A stretch of 64,000 nt of DNA from UBA10349 sp003485905 (GCA_943787185.1 CALSLL010000002.1:248001-312000), one strand, 5' to 3'; positions 8,839-18,196 are shown, counted from the first letter of the stretch. A program made the numbers and translations. Notes: a model not told the origin generated them from the letters alone.

Positions 8839-9882
8839 ATGAACAAACACCAACTTTGGGTGGCAGTCGTATTGTGGTTGTCGTGCTCTGTCGTGCAGGC
8901 ACTCGACGGAACATTATTGGTTACAAACAGAAGTGGTGGCAGCATCTCGTTTTTTGATCTGTCCACCCTTACAGAGATTGCTCGTGTGCCGATAGGCCCC
9001 ACTATTCCCCATGAAGTGGCGGTATCGCCGGACGGGCGGCAGGCAATAACGGCGGAGTACGGAGCGGGTCAAAACCATGGCCGGCATCTCGTTTTGATCG
9101 ACATCGAAAGTGCTAGAGTTACTGGCCGCATCGACCTTGGTCCGGATTCTCGTCCTCACACTGCATTGTTTATGCCTGATGGCCGTCATGCTGTAGCCAC
9201 CATGCAGGATTCCGACAAGATTGCTTATATTGATCTCGAAACAATGACGGTCATTCGAACGTATCCAACCGGCGGGCGGGAGGGACACATGATGCGTCTA
9301 AGCCCGGACGGTGCTCGTGCGTATGTGACCAGCCGCGGTGCGGAAGGCACGCTGTCGATAATATTTCTTGAAGAAAATAGAGACCCCGTTGTCTTACATA
9401 CTGGCCTGGGTGCGGAAGGACTGGAAGTGACTCCTGATGGTGAGGAGATATGGGTTGCCGATCGGCAGCAGGAGTCTGTCTCAATTATAGATAACGAAAG
9501 CTTACAGGTCGTGGAACGTTTTAAGGCCCGCCCTTACGCGGGGCGAGTTGCGATAGATGCGAGCGGGCGGGTAGTAATGCCTAACGGTGGAGGTGGTGGT
9601 GAACCAGTTCCGCAATATTTACGCCTGCTGGATAGAGACACGCGTGAGATGGTTGCCGAGGTGCCACTTCGAGATGGTGAGCCGCAGTACGGTAATTTTG
9701 GGATATTGGTTCATGATGGATGGGCGTTTGCCAGCGATCCGTATGCCGGTACGATTCAGATGTTCAATTTGGATACCTTGTTAAGTGATGAGCCGGAACG
9801 TGAGTTTATTTCAATCGATCACGACGCACCTGACGGTATGGCGTGGTCGCCGATCAGAGTAGGTGTGATGAGCCGTGAGTAA
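8839..9882 (+). CDS. Secreted YVTN/YncE-like beta-propeller protein
   Basis: 347-residue exported beta-propeller. ATG 8839 follows a purine-rich AGAGGACGAGAG; a signal peptide of about 21 residues ends near VVQA. Repeated blades show the S/T-P-D-G-x-x-A/V pattern (VSPDGRQAI, MPDGRHAV, LSPDGARAYVT, VTPDGEEIWVAD) with strands such as IAYIDLETMTVI. This is the YncE / YVTN repeat type, usually periplasmic and often linked to redox or binding functions. A Gly-rich NGGGGGEPVP loop lies at about 250. The next gene starts 7 bp downstream, so the two form a plus-strand pair inside an otherwise minus-strand block. Confidence 0.85.
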   Translation: MNKHQLWVAVVLWLSCSVVQALDGTLLVTNRSGGSISFFDLSTLTEIARVPIGPTIPHEVAVSPDGRQAITAEYGAGQNHGRHLVLIDIESARVTGRIDLGPDSRPHTALFMPDGRHAVATMQDSDKIAYIDLETMTVIRTYPTGGREGHMMRLSPDGARAYVTSRGAEGTLSIIFLEENRDPVVLHTGLGAEGLEVTPDGEEIWVADRQQESVSIIDNESLQVVERFKARPYAGRVAIDASGRVVMPNGGGGGEPVPQYLRLLDRDTREMVAEVPLRDGEPQYGNFGILVHDGWAFASDPYAGTIQMFNLDTLLSDEPEREFISIDHDAPDGMAWSPIRVGVMSRE

Positions 9883-9889
9883 GCTATAA

Positions 9890-10330
9890 GTGATCAAGAA
9901 AGTCGGTTTTAGACGACTGTCTATTTACCTTATGATCCTATCAATCGGGGCTTGGAGATTAAGCTTTGATGATCTGACGGCGCAGATGTCTGCGCCAAAA
10001 GTAAATGATGCGGAGCATTTTGTGACGATCTCGTTCTGGAGGAATAACGACTGTAGTGGTGAGCCGGTCGCATCCAATAGTTTTCCCGTAGATTACGGCA
10101 ACGAGCGTTGTTATAGCTGGCCTGGGCGTTCAGGAGCAAATTCGGCGACAAACTTCATGTGCGCCGCCGATAGTTTTTCTTACACGCAGTGGACAACATT
10201 AACCTGCAGCGGCGGCATGAATCCACCCGGAACGGTTAAAACAAATTATTCAGATCAATGTACGCAGGATGTGCCGCCGGCACTTTATGCGAAAGTTACC
10301 GACTTTAGCGGTTGCGAAAGTTCGCAATAG
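9890..10330 (+). CDS. Secreted Cys-rich hypothetical protein
   Basis: Family not recognised. 146 residues from a GTG start, 7 bp after the beta-propeller stop. The N-terminus (KKVGFRRLSIYLMILSIGAWRL) looks like a signal peptide or anchor. The mature part has six cysteines (in NNDCSG, NERCYS, FMCAAD, LTCSGG, DQCTQ, SGCES), suggesting up to three disulfides and an extracytoplasmic location. Tight spacing suggests co-expression with the propeller. No catalytic motif is seen. Confidence 0.68.
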   Translation: MIKKVGFRRLSIYLMILSIGAWRLSFDDLTAQMSAPKVNDAEHFVTISFWRNNDCSGEPVASNSFPVDYGNERCYSWPGRSGANSATNFMCAADSFSYTQWTTLTCSGGMNPPGTVKTNYSDQCTQDVPPALYAKVTDFSGCESSQ

Positions 10331-10362
10331 ACCAGGCTCACAGAGCTTATTAATAAGCTAAA

Positions 10363-11454
10363 TTAGAGCGTACATTCATAGCGCTTAATCTGTGTGCCGG
10401 GCGACCATGCCCAATGCCCGCTGAGAGTAACCGGTTCAGAATAATACATTGGGTCAGTAACGCGGGCGGTCCAGTCTAGCCGCGTGTCGTTCTCGCTTAG
10501 GGTGAAGTGTTCAACCACCGTCGCCGCAGGGCTTTGGGGTGAACCAACATCATCAAAGAACGGGTAATCGATTCCTGTGGTGGTGACGACTAAGGTATTG
10601 TCCTCCCAGCTGCCTACAGAATATCCCATATGTGGTGCAGTTAGTTCAGGCGGCGCTGGGCGCGGGGTCATATATATCGTTCGGACACCATCCCATTCTT
10701 CCAGACGCATGATGATTGTGTCGTCTTGATTGGTAAATTCAAATGGATATGGATTATCCATAGCTACCGGTATGCCTGGTGGAATGCATTTTAGGGCGGG
10801 ATCGTCTGTCAGAGGGTCCCACGAATCTTTGGCGGCCTGACCTTCAGGTGTCAACGGCCAGACGTACAATCCAGAACCTGTGACTGGTCTGGACACCGGC
10901 ACCCAAACTCGAAATATTCCCTGCGCCGCTATCCGGGATTCTGCAATCAACTCATCTGCTATAGCTAGCTCATTTGCTCGTGGATCGTTAAAGTTGGGTA
11001 GCAAACGTGCTGCGAGGTTTGGGTTTAAAATAACCTCTTCGCCGTTGGCAAAATTAATACTTACTGCGAACATTGTATCCAGGCCGTGCAGAGAGGCTGG
11101 ACCAGAAACACGAAGTGTTTCTCCCACTTGTAGTGCGTCTTTGCCTACACCATTACGTTGTAAGGTGTTTAGTGAACCCGCCTCCATATCCCAAATGGTT
11201 TCGCCCCCAAGTTCATCAGTCGCCTTCAATTTGAACCGTATGTGCGGGTTTCGCCATACGACCGATACCACCTCACCTTCAACTTCTACCAGCTTGCTCA
11301 TGTCGTAAAACGCGCCAAATGAATGATGCGCGTTTCCGATAGTGGGTAGGCACAAAGTGCACACAATTAAGTATTTGAGAACTGACAACCATTGTTTCGG
11401 CTGGGGTATTTCAGCCATCGGCACTACAGTTCTAATAATACTTTGGATATTCAT
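10363..11454 (-). CDS. DUF6152 family protein, long form
   Basis: 363-residue exported protein. DUF6152 domain at about 43-145 is followed by a linker and a C-terminal domain carrying GYSVGSWEDNTLVVTTT, DDVGSPQ and DPMYYSEPVTL, a block shared with three paralogs here. The signal peptide ends at TIGNA and is followed by HHSFG (His43-His44). NPH occurs in WRNPHIRF. The signal peptide is preceded by about 20 extra residues, so a start at the internal Met13 is also possible. It starts 14 bp after the tannase stop and is the last gene of the 18.1-10.4 kb run. Function unknown; a role paired with the esterase is inferred from the same pairing at 24.6-27.1 kb. Confidence 0.87.
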   Translation of the reverse strand: MNIQSIIRTVVPMAEIPQPKQWLSVLKYLIVCTLCLPTIGNAHHSFGAFYDMSKLVEVEGEVVSVVWRNPHIRFKLKATDELGGETIWDMEAGSLNTLQRNGVGKDALQVGETLRVSGPASLHGLDTMFAVSINFANGEEVILNPNLAARLLPNFNDPRANELAIADELIAESRIAAQGIFRVWVPVSRPVTGSGLYVWPLTPEGQAAKDSWDPLTDDPALKCIPPGIPVAMDNPYPFEFTNQDDTIIMRLEEWDGVRTIYMTPRPAPPELTAPHMGYSVGSWEDNTLVVTTTGIDYPFFDDVGSPQSPAATVVEHFTLSENDTRLDWTARVTDPMYYSEPVTLSGHWAWSPGTQIKRYECTL

Positions 11455-11468
11455 TTCACGGTTTGTGT

Positions 11469-13052
11469 TTATTCCGGAGGTGTTACGCAGTGGAAGCTCT
11501 CGGCATCATTTGAATCCAGATCTGCTGCTTTTAGTCTGGCTACTTGAGGGTAGGGGCACCAGGGGCGCGATATCCCACGTTGCTCGTGAGAAGCGAGGAT
11601 GGAATCTGGTGCCGTGCCTTCAACAACCCATTTATCGATTGCTGTCAAAGCAGACTGGATATAGTTGTTAGGCCCGTCACCACCCTGACAATGGCCCATT
11701 CCAGGGGCCATAAATAGTCGCACATGATCTCGAAAATCATCTTTTCCTCGCTTTCGGGATACAGTGCTATCCATGGCTTCATATATCTCAATTGTGGGGT
11801 AGGGCGTTACATTAGTATCTGCCCAACCGTGATACATGATTGCTTTGCCTCCGCTTTGCACAAATGGAGTTACATCCGGGTTGTCCGCTCGACTAACGGT
11901 TGAGAAGTAGCTGGAATCAGCAGCCGCCACTTGTTCAGGATTATCTATACTGAACTCGTTGAGTAGATCCATGCCAGGATCTTGAAACCAGGCGCGACTC
12001 AGGTAATCACATCGACCAGTGCCGGCTTCATTTGTACAGTTCGAGTTTAGAAATGCCTGCCAACCACCACGTTGACCCCCAGATTCACCACCAGGGACCG
12101 CTCCAGGGTAAACCCTCTCACCTGTTTGCGTGACTGGTCCTTGATAAACGGTTTGTACAAAATCGAGCTGAGTGTCAGTTAAGCAGGCAGCAGCTGCATT
12201 TGTTGATTCACAGCTAAGTTCGGCAGGATCGAAGTCGCATTGTCGAGGATCATCAATGATTCGGTCTGCAAGACCATCTACTGCATCACAGTTGCTCAAA
12301 ACAGCTTCTTTTATCGACGCCAGTTGCTCATCACTTAGTGTCTCTTCTTTTGTGTTGAGCGCATGGATTTGTTGCCCTAACCATAACTGAGACATATTCA
12401 ATCGAGTCAGAGAGTAAACAGGCGCCCCGGCAACAATGCCATCGAAATCATTAGGATAACTCTGCATGGCTCTTAGCCCTTGTCGTCCACCTGTCGAGCA
12501 ACCGAAGTAATATGAATATTCTGGTGCTTGTGTGTAAAACTCATCGACAAACTGTTTGCCTACAACGGTGGTTAAATGGATTGCACGATGAGAGAAGTCA
12601 TCCAGGGTTACATTGTTCGGAAGCATAGTGCCTGAGTCAGATTCCTTCATAACCCAATTTTCTGCTGTGCCTCTGACGCTAGTATGCCCTGTATCGGTTT
12701 GGCCTGTTGCGTAGCCAAGCTGTAGTGCCGCTGTAATTCGATTTTCACCTTGGAAGGAGCCAGCGGTGCCACCGTTTCCAACAACTAAAAACTTGCCGTT
12801 CCAATTCGATTCGTCAGGCAAGCGAATTCGAAATTTGATCTGACTTTTTCCATCTTCAGCATTAGCGATGCTACCTTCTACCTGACAATATTCGCCTGTA
12901 TCAGCGATTGCTTCGGCACCGCTAAGCGTTATCCCATATGGCGAGTCCGTAGCCAATTGCTCAAAAATAGATAGCTCGCAATCGGCTGCGTAAGAACTCA
13001 ATGGCGTGAGTAATAGCAGGGCGGTTTTTAAATACCGTTTATTTTTGATCAT
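11469..13052 (-). CDS. Tannase/feruloyl esterase family hydrolase
   Basis: Exported serine esterase of the tannase family (alpha/beta hydrolase acting on aromatic acid esters such as gallates or ferulates). 527 residues from ATG 13052; earlier in-frame starts precede the signal peptide. The catalytic signature is complete: GCSTGG with Cys185-Ser186, Asp411 in HGWAD, and His453-Cys454 in MGHCQGG. This is the CS-D-HC arrangement in which the two Cys join Ser and His through a disulfide. A Cys-rich calcium-loop-like insertion lies at about 250-350. The gene sits between cstA (55 bp gap) and a long DUF6152 gene (14 bp gap). Exact substrate cannot be told from sequence. Confidence 0.93.
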   Translation of the reverse strand: MIKNKRYLKTALLLLTPLSSYAADCELSIFEQLATDSPYGITLSGAEAIADTGEYCQVEGSIANAEDGKSQIKFRIRLPDESNWNGKFLVVGNGGTAGSFQGENRITAALQLGYATGQTDTGHTSVRGTAENWVMKESDSGTMLPNNVTLDDFSHRAIHLTTVVGKQFVDEFYTQAPEYSYYFGCSTGGRQGLRAMQSYPNDFDGIVAGAPVYSLTRLNMSQLWLGQQIHALNTKEETLSDEQLASIKEAVLSNCDAVDGLADRIIDDPRQCDFDPAELSCESTNAAAACLTDTQLDFVQTVYQGPVTQTGERVYPGAVPGGESGGQRGGWQAFLNSNCTNEAGTGRCDYLSRAWFQDPGMDLLNEFSIDNPEQVAAADSSYFSTVSRADNPDVTPFVQSGGKAIMYHGWADTNVTPYPTIEIYEAMDSTVSRKRGKDDFRDHVRLFMAPGMGHCQGGDGPNNYIQSALTAIDKWVVEGTAPDSILASHEQRGISRPWCPYPQVARLKAADLDSNDAESFHCVTPPE

Positions 13053-13107
13053 ATTTAATTGGTAGTTAGTCCGTGTAAGCTTATTGTCAGGGCAAACATT
13101 GTATTGC

Positions 13108-14796
13108 TCAGGAGCTCTGATTTTCGGCACGTTGTTTCGCGCGCTCCTTCGAGATTACAGAGAGCGATTCCAGTACCACTAGTAACGAAGTTATCAAAAC
13201 TACGGCGTTTATAGCCATCAGCAAATAATTACCCGCTCGCAGGAACTGCATAAAGATGATTGTCGATGCGAGCGCCGACATACATAGTACAAAAACCATC
13301 GGAATCAAGGTAACCAAAGCTGGGCGTTTTTTCTTTATTAGCATGACCGACAGCACTAATAAGGTCATACCAGCCAATATTTGATTAGTAGAGCCGAACA
13401 GCGGCCAGATAGTCATTCCGCCGTTACCTTCTGTGCCTCCAGCACCAAATGCCAGTACAAGGCACGTACCAACCGCTATGCCGGTGGCAACAACACCGTT
13501 GGTGATCCACTTAATATTGTAGATTTCGCCCCACTCCTGAATTATATAGCGTTGCAATCGAACTCCAGAATCCATCGTGGTACCGGCAAATAACGCCACC
13601 ATAGTGGCGAGTAGCGTTGAGGCAAGTCCAGCTGATATTCCCCAGCCGTTTTCAATGAGATTCGCGCCACCGGTAATAAAGGCACCGACAGAACCCGCCC
13701 CAAAATGAGAATAGGTTTCGTGCCAGGCCTCAGGGCTTGCCGCAAGAGCCACGCCGGTAACTGCAATAATCGTAATAAGAGCTAAGGAACCTTCACCTAA
13801 AGCTGCGAAATAACCAACAAATCTTGCATCGGGTTCCTTATCGAGTTGTTTTGAGGTGGTGCCAGACGCGACGATTCCATGGAACCCAGAAACTGCGCCA
13901 CAGGCGATAGTGACAAACAGTAATGGCAGTAGTGACGGCGTGCCTTCTGCAAGTTGGTTGTTAAATGCTGGTGCAGTTATTTCTGGGCCAGAGATAAGCA
14001 CCGCACCGTATAACAGCAACAAACCTACCGCCAGTTGCATACCATTAATAAAGTCCCGTGGTTGCAGCAACATCCAGACCGGCAGCATTGAAGCGATTGC
14101 CGCGTAAACAAACAGAATAACAATCCAGGTCGCGGGTATCCCTAAACCAGGCAAGCCCGATGGCAGGCTAAGTGGTATTTCGCTTCCCGCATAAATAGAA
14201 ACATAAAGTACCGCAACACCGATAGCTGTTAACACACCAAGTTTCATCATATTGCGATGCAATAGCTGACCTATTACTAAAGCCACCGCGATTGCCGACC
14301 AGGCTGGCAGTACCGCACTAGGCGTGCTTACAAAGGCATTGGCTATTACTACGCCAAATACAGAGTTCACCATTAACAAAACTAAAAAAACCACCACCAT
14401 GTATAGCGCGCGGGTACGCGGCCCGATAACATTTTCTGACAATGCACCGATTGATTTGCCCTTATGGCGCACACTGGCCCAAAGCGCGCCCATATCGTGT
14501 ACGCCGGCGAAAAATATGGATCCAAAAACAACCCAAAGAACTGCGGGTACCCAACCCCAGTAAACGGCAATCGCGGGGCCAACGATTGGTGCAGCGCCAG
14601 CCACAGAAGTGAAGTGATGCCCCCACAACACATATTTATTAGTGGGAACGTAATCAACGCCATCTTCAAGCTCGTGGGCAGGTGTTTTAAAATCAGGATC
14701 AAACTTAAATATGTGGATAGCCACATACTTTGAATAAATAAACCAGCCGAAACACAGGCCAATGAGACCGAGAATTAGAATGGTGATTGCGCTCAT
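13108..14796 (-). CDS. Carbon starvation protein CstA-family transporter
   Basis: 562-residue polytopic membrane protein of the CstA family, known for peptide or pyruvate uptake. The N-terminal block YVPTNKYVLWGHHFTSVAGAAPIVGPAIA (about 49-77, written here only as a landmark) and VHDMGALWASVRHKGKS are family hallmarks. About 14-16 hydrophobic segments follow. It is shorter than E. coli CstA (about 700) because the C-terminal part is reduced, as in many marine homologues. ATG 14796 has AAGGAGCTGCAGC ahead of it. It lies between cytochrome c and tannase genes in one orientation, so it may import a product of the esterase pathway. That link is inference. Confidence 0.9.
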   Translation of the reverse strand: MSAITILILGLIGLCFGWFIYSKYVAIHIFKFDPDFKTPAHELEDGVDYVPTNKYVLWGHHFTSVAGAAPIVGPAIAVYWGWVPAVLWVVFGSIFFAGVHDMGALWASVRHKGKSIGALSENVIGPRTRALYMVVVFLVLLMVNSVFGVVIANAFVSTPSAVLPAWSAIAVALVIGQLLHRNMMKLGVLTAIGVAVLYVSIYAGSEIPLSLPSGLPGLGIPATWIVILFVYAAIASMLPVWMLLQPRDFINGMQLAVGLLLLYGAVLISGPEITAPAFNNQLAEGTPSLLPLLFVTIACGAVSGFHGIVASGTTSKQLDKEPDARFVGYFAALGEGSLALITIIAVTGVALAASPEAWHETYSHFGAGSVGAFITGGANLIENGWGISAGLASTLLATMVALFAGTTMDSGVRLQRYIIQEWGEIYNIKWITNGVVATGIAVGTCLVLAFGAGGTEGNGGMTIWPLFGSTNQILAGMTLLVLSVMLIKKKRPALVTLIPMVFVLCMSALASTIIFMQFLRAGNYLLMAINAVVLITSLLVVLESLSVISKERAKQRAENQSS

Positions 14797-14856
14797 GCTG
14801 CAGCTCCTTAAATTAAACGATTAAGATTGATTTAGTCCGGTTGATGCAGACCTTTG

Positions 14857-15924
14857 TTATGGCTGACGTGAGGCAACATACGCTGATATTGCAATAATAT
14901 CGTCCATAGTGAGTCGGTTTACGGCCAGTTGCATCGTAGCTGCCATTACGCCATTTCTATTACCTTTCTGCATATCGTGCAATTGACGGCCAATATAACT
15001 TGGTTGACGGCCAGCTATGGGCGGGCCTATCACAGTTCCACGTAAATCTTGCCCATGACAGGTTAAACATTCGACGCTCACGTCTCCACCCGTGGTAACC
15101 AGCTCTTCACCACGCGCCAGACTGCCGACAGGGGCATAGGCAATCATCCCGGATCTTGGATTACGCAGGTAGTTAGTATCGTAGGTACTTTTAGGTAACT
15201 CGATTAGCCGCTGCCCAAGTGGCTCTGTTTCATCACCTTCGTTTTTAGTAAATAGACCATTGCGTGAGGCAGAGAACTTTGGAACGGTATCGGACTCAAC
15301 GACTTCAACCCAGGGTTTAAATGGTATCGAAGAGTAGTATTCAGCCGCCTGTCTGGCTTGCTCGGGAGTTAAGGCTCTTGCCATTGCCGCCATTTCAAAG
15401 CCATTTGCTTTGTGCGGGTCAGAAGTGACTCGTTTACCTGTGGCCAAATCATCAAGCTGTTGCAAAAAGTATTCTACCGACAAGCCAGCGACCGGTGCAT
15501 TTTGCATCAAGCCTTGACCATTTGGTAAATGACAAATTGCACAGGCCCGTAAGCCAATTTCCTCGTTGCCGTGTGCCACAATTTCAGGCATTGGCGGGTG
15601 ATCCCCTGGAAACCAGTCAGCAGGGCTAAAAGGCGAGGTGATTACCGCTAACGTAAATTCCAATTCGCTGCCTTCGACCTGCAACAATTTGTTGGTCGGG
15701 TCTTTGGGCATTCCTCCCGGTCGGTCACAATCTCTAGGCCTGCTGCCCAAACAGCTTTGTGACCAGTCTTCCGGTGGTTCTGGTGGCGTAATGTAGCCGT
15801 ATGCCCAAAGCGGAAAATCAGCTTGATGTGACGGGGCGACTGATTCCTGTGCGTGTACTTGTGTAAGTGCGCCAATTAATAGGCCAATCAAAACAGGTAT
15901 CAATTTGCGATTGCGTTTGGTCAT
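14857..15924 (-). CDS. Exported two-heme cytochrome c
   Basis: 355-residue periplasmic c-type cytochrome from ATG 15924, with a signal peptide ending near VHAQ. Two heme-binding motifs are visible: CAICH at about 128-132 and CLTCH at about 286-290. Each is followed by a small cytochrome c domain of the class I type (GPPIAGR and a Met-rich MAATMQLAV region near the C-terminus). It resembles the cytochrome c4/c553-like electron carriers that accompany periplasmic dehydrogenases. No dehydrogenase lies beside it; neighbours are DUF6152 (83 bp upstream) and cstA (60 bp downstream). Redox partner unknown. Confidence 0.9.
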   Translation of the reverse strand: MTKRNRKLIPVLIGLLIGALTQVHAQESVAPSHQADFPLWAYGYITPPEPPEDWSQSCLGSRPRDCDRPGGMPKDPTNKLLQVEGSELEFTLAVITSPFSPADWFPGDHPPMPEIVAHGNEEIGLRACAICHLPNGQGLMQNAPVAGLSVEYFLQQLDDLATGKRVTSDPHKANGFEMAAMARALTPEQARQAAEYYSSIPFKPWVEVVESDTVPKFSASRNGLFTKNEGDETEPLGQRLIELPKSTYDTNYLRNPRSGMIAYAPVGSLARGEELVTTGGDVSVECLTCHGQDLRGTVIGPPIAGRQPSYIGRQLHDMQKGNRNGVMAATMQLAVNRLTMDDIIAISAYVASRQP

Positions 15925-16007
15925 TATGAATCTCCGTACTAGCTTTTTGCGGCCCATCAATAGACAGGCCGCATTCAGCAGGGGTATTAGTACTTAATTA
16001 CGTCAAA

Positions 16008-17039
16008 TTAGATGCGGTCCATCTGGTTCTCGCAATCCCATTCTCCAATGGCGATCTCGGGACGCCAAATAAAATAACGGTTCAATTCGAACGGTTCAGT
16101 GAAGGTTTCTGGGTCATTGAAGGCAATGCTGTAGTTGAGTCGTTGCTCATCTTCGCTCAACGAGAGGCGCTCAGTAGTCTGAATATTATCGGTCTGCGGA
16201 GTACCGCGATCGTCAAAATCAGGCGCATTTATATTGGTGGTTTCAATAACCAGAGTGTCTCCATCCCAGTGACCGCGGGAATACCCAAGAAAGGAGGATT
16301 CTTCAGGTGGGCTATCGTCATTCATATGAATCTCGCGTTCGGTGTCATCTTCTTCGAACACTATTACGATGTCATCACCGCGGCGAGTTATTTCCAGCGG
16401 TATCGGGGTGATCATCAAAATAGGCATGCCTTTTTCCCAACAACTCAATAGTTGGTCAGAAGATGGGTTCCAGTCCGCTTTGATCTGCGCCGCTTCTGCT
16501 GTCAGTGGGTAGTCTCCTTTAAACATTGGGAAGGAGTCACGATCGTTTAATACGGTCGACCAAACACGAAATATGCCATCGGCGCTGGCACGAGCGTTTT
16601 CGGCAATTTGATCATCGAAAACGGAATCGAGTAGCTCACCATCTGTAGAGACCGTAAAGTAGGCCTCTGATCTTGTTGCAACCAGCACCTCTGTGCCATT
16701 TGGTAACAATACATTTCGGGCCCACATCTCTGGTTCTCCGTGGCGAGAAGGATGACCATAAATTTTTATCTGGTCCCCAGGTTTCATAAACCGTTGGTCT
16801 AGTCCGCGCTGCTTTAATACGCTCAATGCAGAGGCTTCAATTTTCCACTCTTCTGTCGTGCCGTCGGCAGCTGTAACATCCATCGTGAAACGAATATGCG
16901 GGTTACGCCAAGTGATATTTGTTAACACGCCTTCAAGTTCAGCCCTTTCTTCGGGATTGAAGAATCCCAGAGTACTGTGATGCGCTTGCGCTAGTCCGCT
17001 TACTAATAGCAAGATAACCACTGATAGATATCGATTCAT
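16008..17039 (-). CDS. DUF6152 family protein, long form
   Basis: 343-residue exported protein, start ATG 17039 with GAGGAGA upstream. The signal peptide (1-19, ending AQA) is directly followed by HHSTLGFF, placing His20 at the mature N-terminus. DUF6152 motifs: WRNPHIRF, IEASALS, RGLDQ, PGDQIKIYG. The C-terminal domain has GYSRGHWDGDTLVIETTN, DDRGTPQT and DPETFTEPFEL, ending in WDCEN. It is most similar by eye to the paralog at 26115-27146. It lies between another DUF6152 gene (101 bp gap) and the cytochrome c gene (83 bp gap). Function unknown. Confidence 0.87.
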   Translation of the reverse strand: MNRYLSVVILLLVSGLAQAHHSTLGFFNPEERAELEGVLTNITWRNPHIRFTMDVTAADGTTEEWKIEASALSVLKQRGLDQRFMKPGDQIKIYGHPSRHGEPEMWARNVLLPNGTEVLVATRSEAYFTVSTDGELLDSVFDDQIAENARASADGIFRVWSTVLNDRDSFPMFKGDYPLTAEAAQIKADWNPSSDQLLSCWEKGMPILMITPIPLEITRRGDDIVIVFEEDDTEREIHMNDDSPPEESSFLGYSRGHWDGDTLVIETTNINAPDFDDRGTPQTDNIQTTERLSLSEDEQRLNYSIAFNDPETFTEPFELNRYFIWRPEIAIGEWDCENQMDRI

Positions 17040-17140
17040 AATTGTCTCCTCAAAATTTAATTCTTAGTTGTAACCTGTTAAAAATATCGTGGCAATTTTT
17101 CAATTTGCCGGCTTGTTAGTATAAAGATACAGCCAAATGC

Positions 17141-18145
17141 TTATTCAGGATTGCATTCGTACGCACCAAATTCTTGATCGGTTCGTTTGAGCAACTGACC
17201 ACCAGTAATAGGCTCAGAATAATAAACCGGCTCATGCACTACCCAGCTAATCTGAAGGTCACCTGACTCTGGTTGGACCGATAAACGCTCAACCATGGTC
17301 ATCTGATCGGTACGCAGTGCAGACCTGACAATAACCCCACTGTCGAATGCCGCGGTATCAATTATTAGTGTGTCATCCTCAAAACGGCCAATTGAATGCC
17401 CCATTTCACTATGCGGTAAATCGGCAGGATGTTCAGTTAGATTCATGTGGACGGTTCGAGTAACGTCCATGGATTCATGATGGATGATTATGGTATCGCC
17501 CTCTTGTTTGATCGATGTCGCAAGACCAGGTGCCCCCCAGTTGCGTACCGGGCTGGCACCCTTGCAATGCACTACTGGGTCATCGGCTATCGGGTCGAAC
17601 TCTGCAACCGCAGCTTCACCCGCTTCGGTGATCGAATCCATTCCGGTAGGGCGAGTTCCACTACCGTCGTACAAACTGGCGCGAATCCAAGTGCCTAGAA
17701 TGGGAATGTCGGTGTCCGCTGATACTATCGGAGTTTCTATTTCAGCAAACTGGGTCTTTGCGCTCTCTGGCGAACGCATAGTAAAACTACTGCCGTCGGC
17801 AAAATAACCTGTTCCGAATTCACAGACGTTGGGTTCTCGACGAGCCGGGAAGCCCTCCACTACGATGGAATCCCCGATTGGGAACAAAGATTCATCAGCG
17901 CCGCGCCGGATCAACTGAGTTTTTGCCATAAGGTCACATCTAAAAACCACCGCCTCACCGGCCTCGTCTACCGAATCAATATAAAGAAACCCATGCGGGT
18001 TAATAAAGTCGAACTGTTTAACCGTGCCCTCGATGCGGATTACGGTGTTGGGGTCGTAATGTGACGCGAACCCGTGATGGGCGCTGGCCACAGGCAAAAG
18101 AGAAACGAGTGCCAAGCTGAAGAATAACGGTACAAATTTGTGCAT
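17141..18145 (-). CDS. DUF6152 family protein, divergent long form
   Basis: 334-residue exported protein. The signal peptide ends at ASA and is followed by HHGFASHYDP (His23-His24 expected at the mature N-terminus). DUF6152 motifs are INPHGFLY, RRGADES and PIGDSIVVEG. The C-terminal domain is the most divergent of the four: GHSIGRFEDDTLIIDTA is kept, but the DDRGTPQ motif is replaced by IVRSALRTDQ. It ends EYEC-like (FGAYECNPE). It is the first gene of the co-directional run 18.1-10.4 kb. Function unknown. Confidence 0.85.
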   Translation of the reverse strand: MHKFVPLFFSLALVSLLPVASAHHGFASHYDPNTVIRIEGTVKQFDFINPHGFLYIDSVDEAGEAVVFRCDLMAKTQLIRRGADESLFPIGDSIVVEGFPARREPNVCEFGTGYFADGSSFTMRSPESAKTQFAEIETPIVSADTDIPILGTWIRASLYDGSGTRPTGMDSITEAGEAAVAEFDPIADDPVVHCKGASPVRNWGAPGLATSIKQEGDTIIIHHESMDVTRTVHMNLTEHPADLPHSEMGHSIGRFEDDTLIIDTAAFDSGVIVRSALRTDQMTMVERLSVQPESGDLQISWVVHEPVYYSEPITGGQLLKRTDQEFGAYECNPE

Positions 18146-18154
18146 GGTCAGACA

Positions 18155-18196
18155 ATCGCAAAAAATTTAATAGCACCCATTCTGCCGGAATGGGTG
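18155..18196 (-). terminator. Rho-independent terminator after antiporter gene
   Basis: Perfect 8-bp stem (CACCCATT 18174-18181 with AATGGGTG 18189-18196) and a 7-base loop. On the minus strand it is followed within 10 bases by a T6 run (18157-18163 region). It lies 68 bp after the antiporter stop codon and separates it from the DUF6152 run. Confidence 0.7.

Noticed and set aside
14382..14762. Long antisense and alternate-frame readings inside cstA, soxA, ilvD and other genes
   Set aside because: They overlap well-conserved genes, lack ribosome sites and show no family motifs; they are frame shadows.
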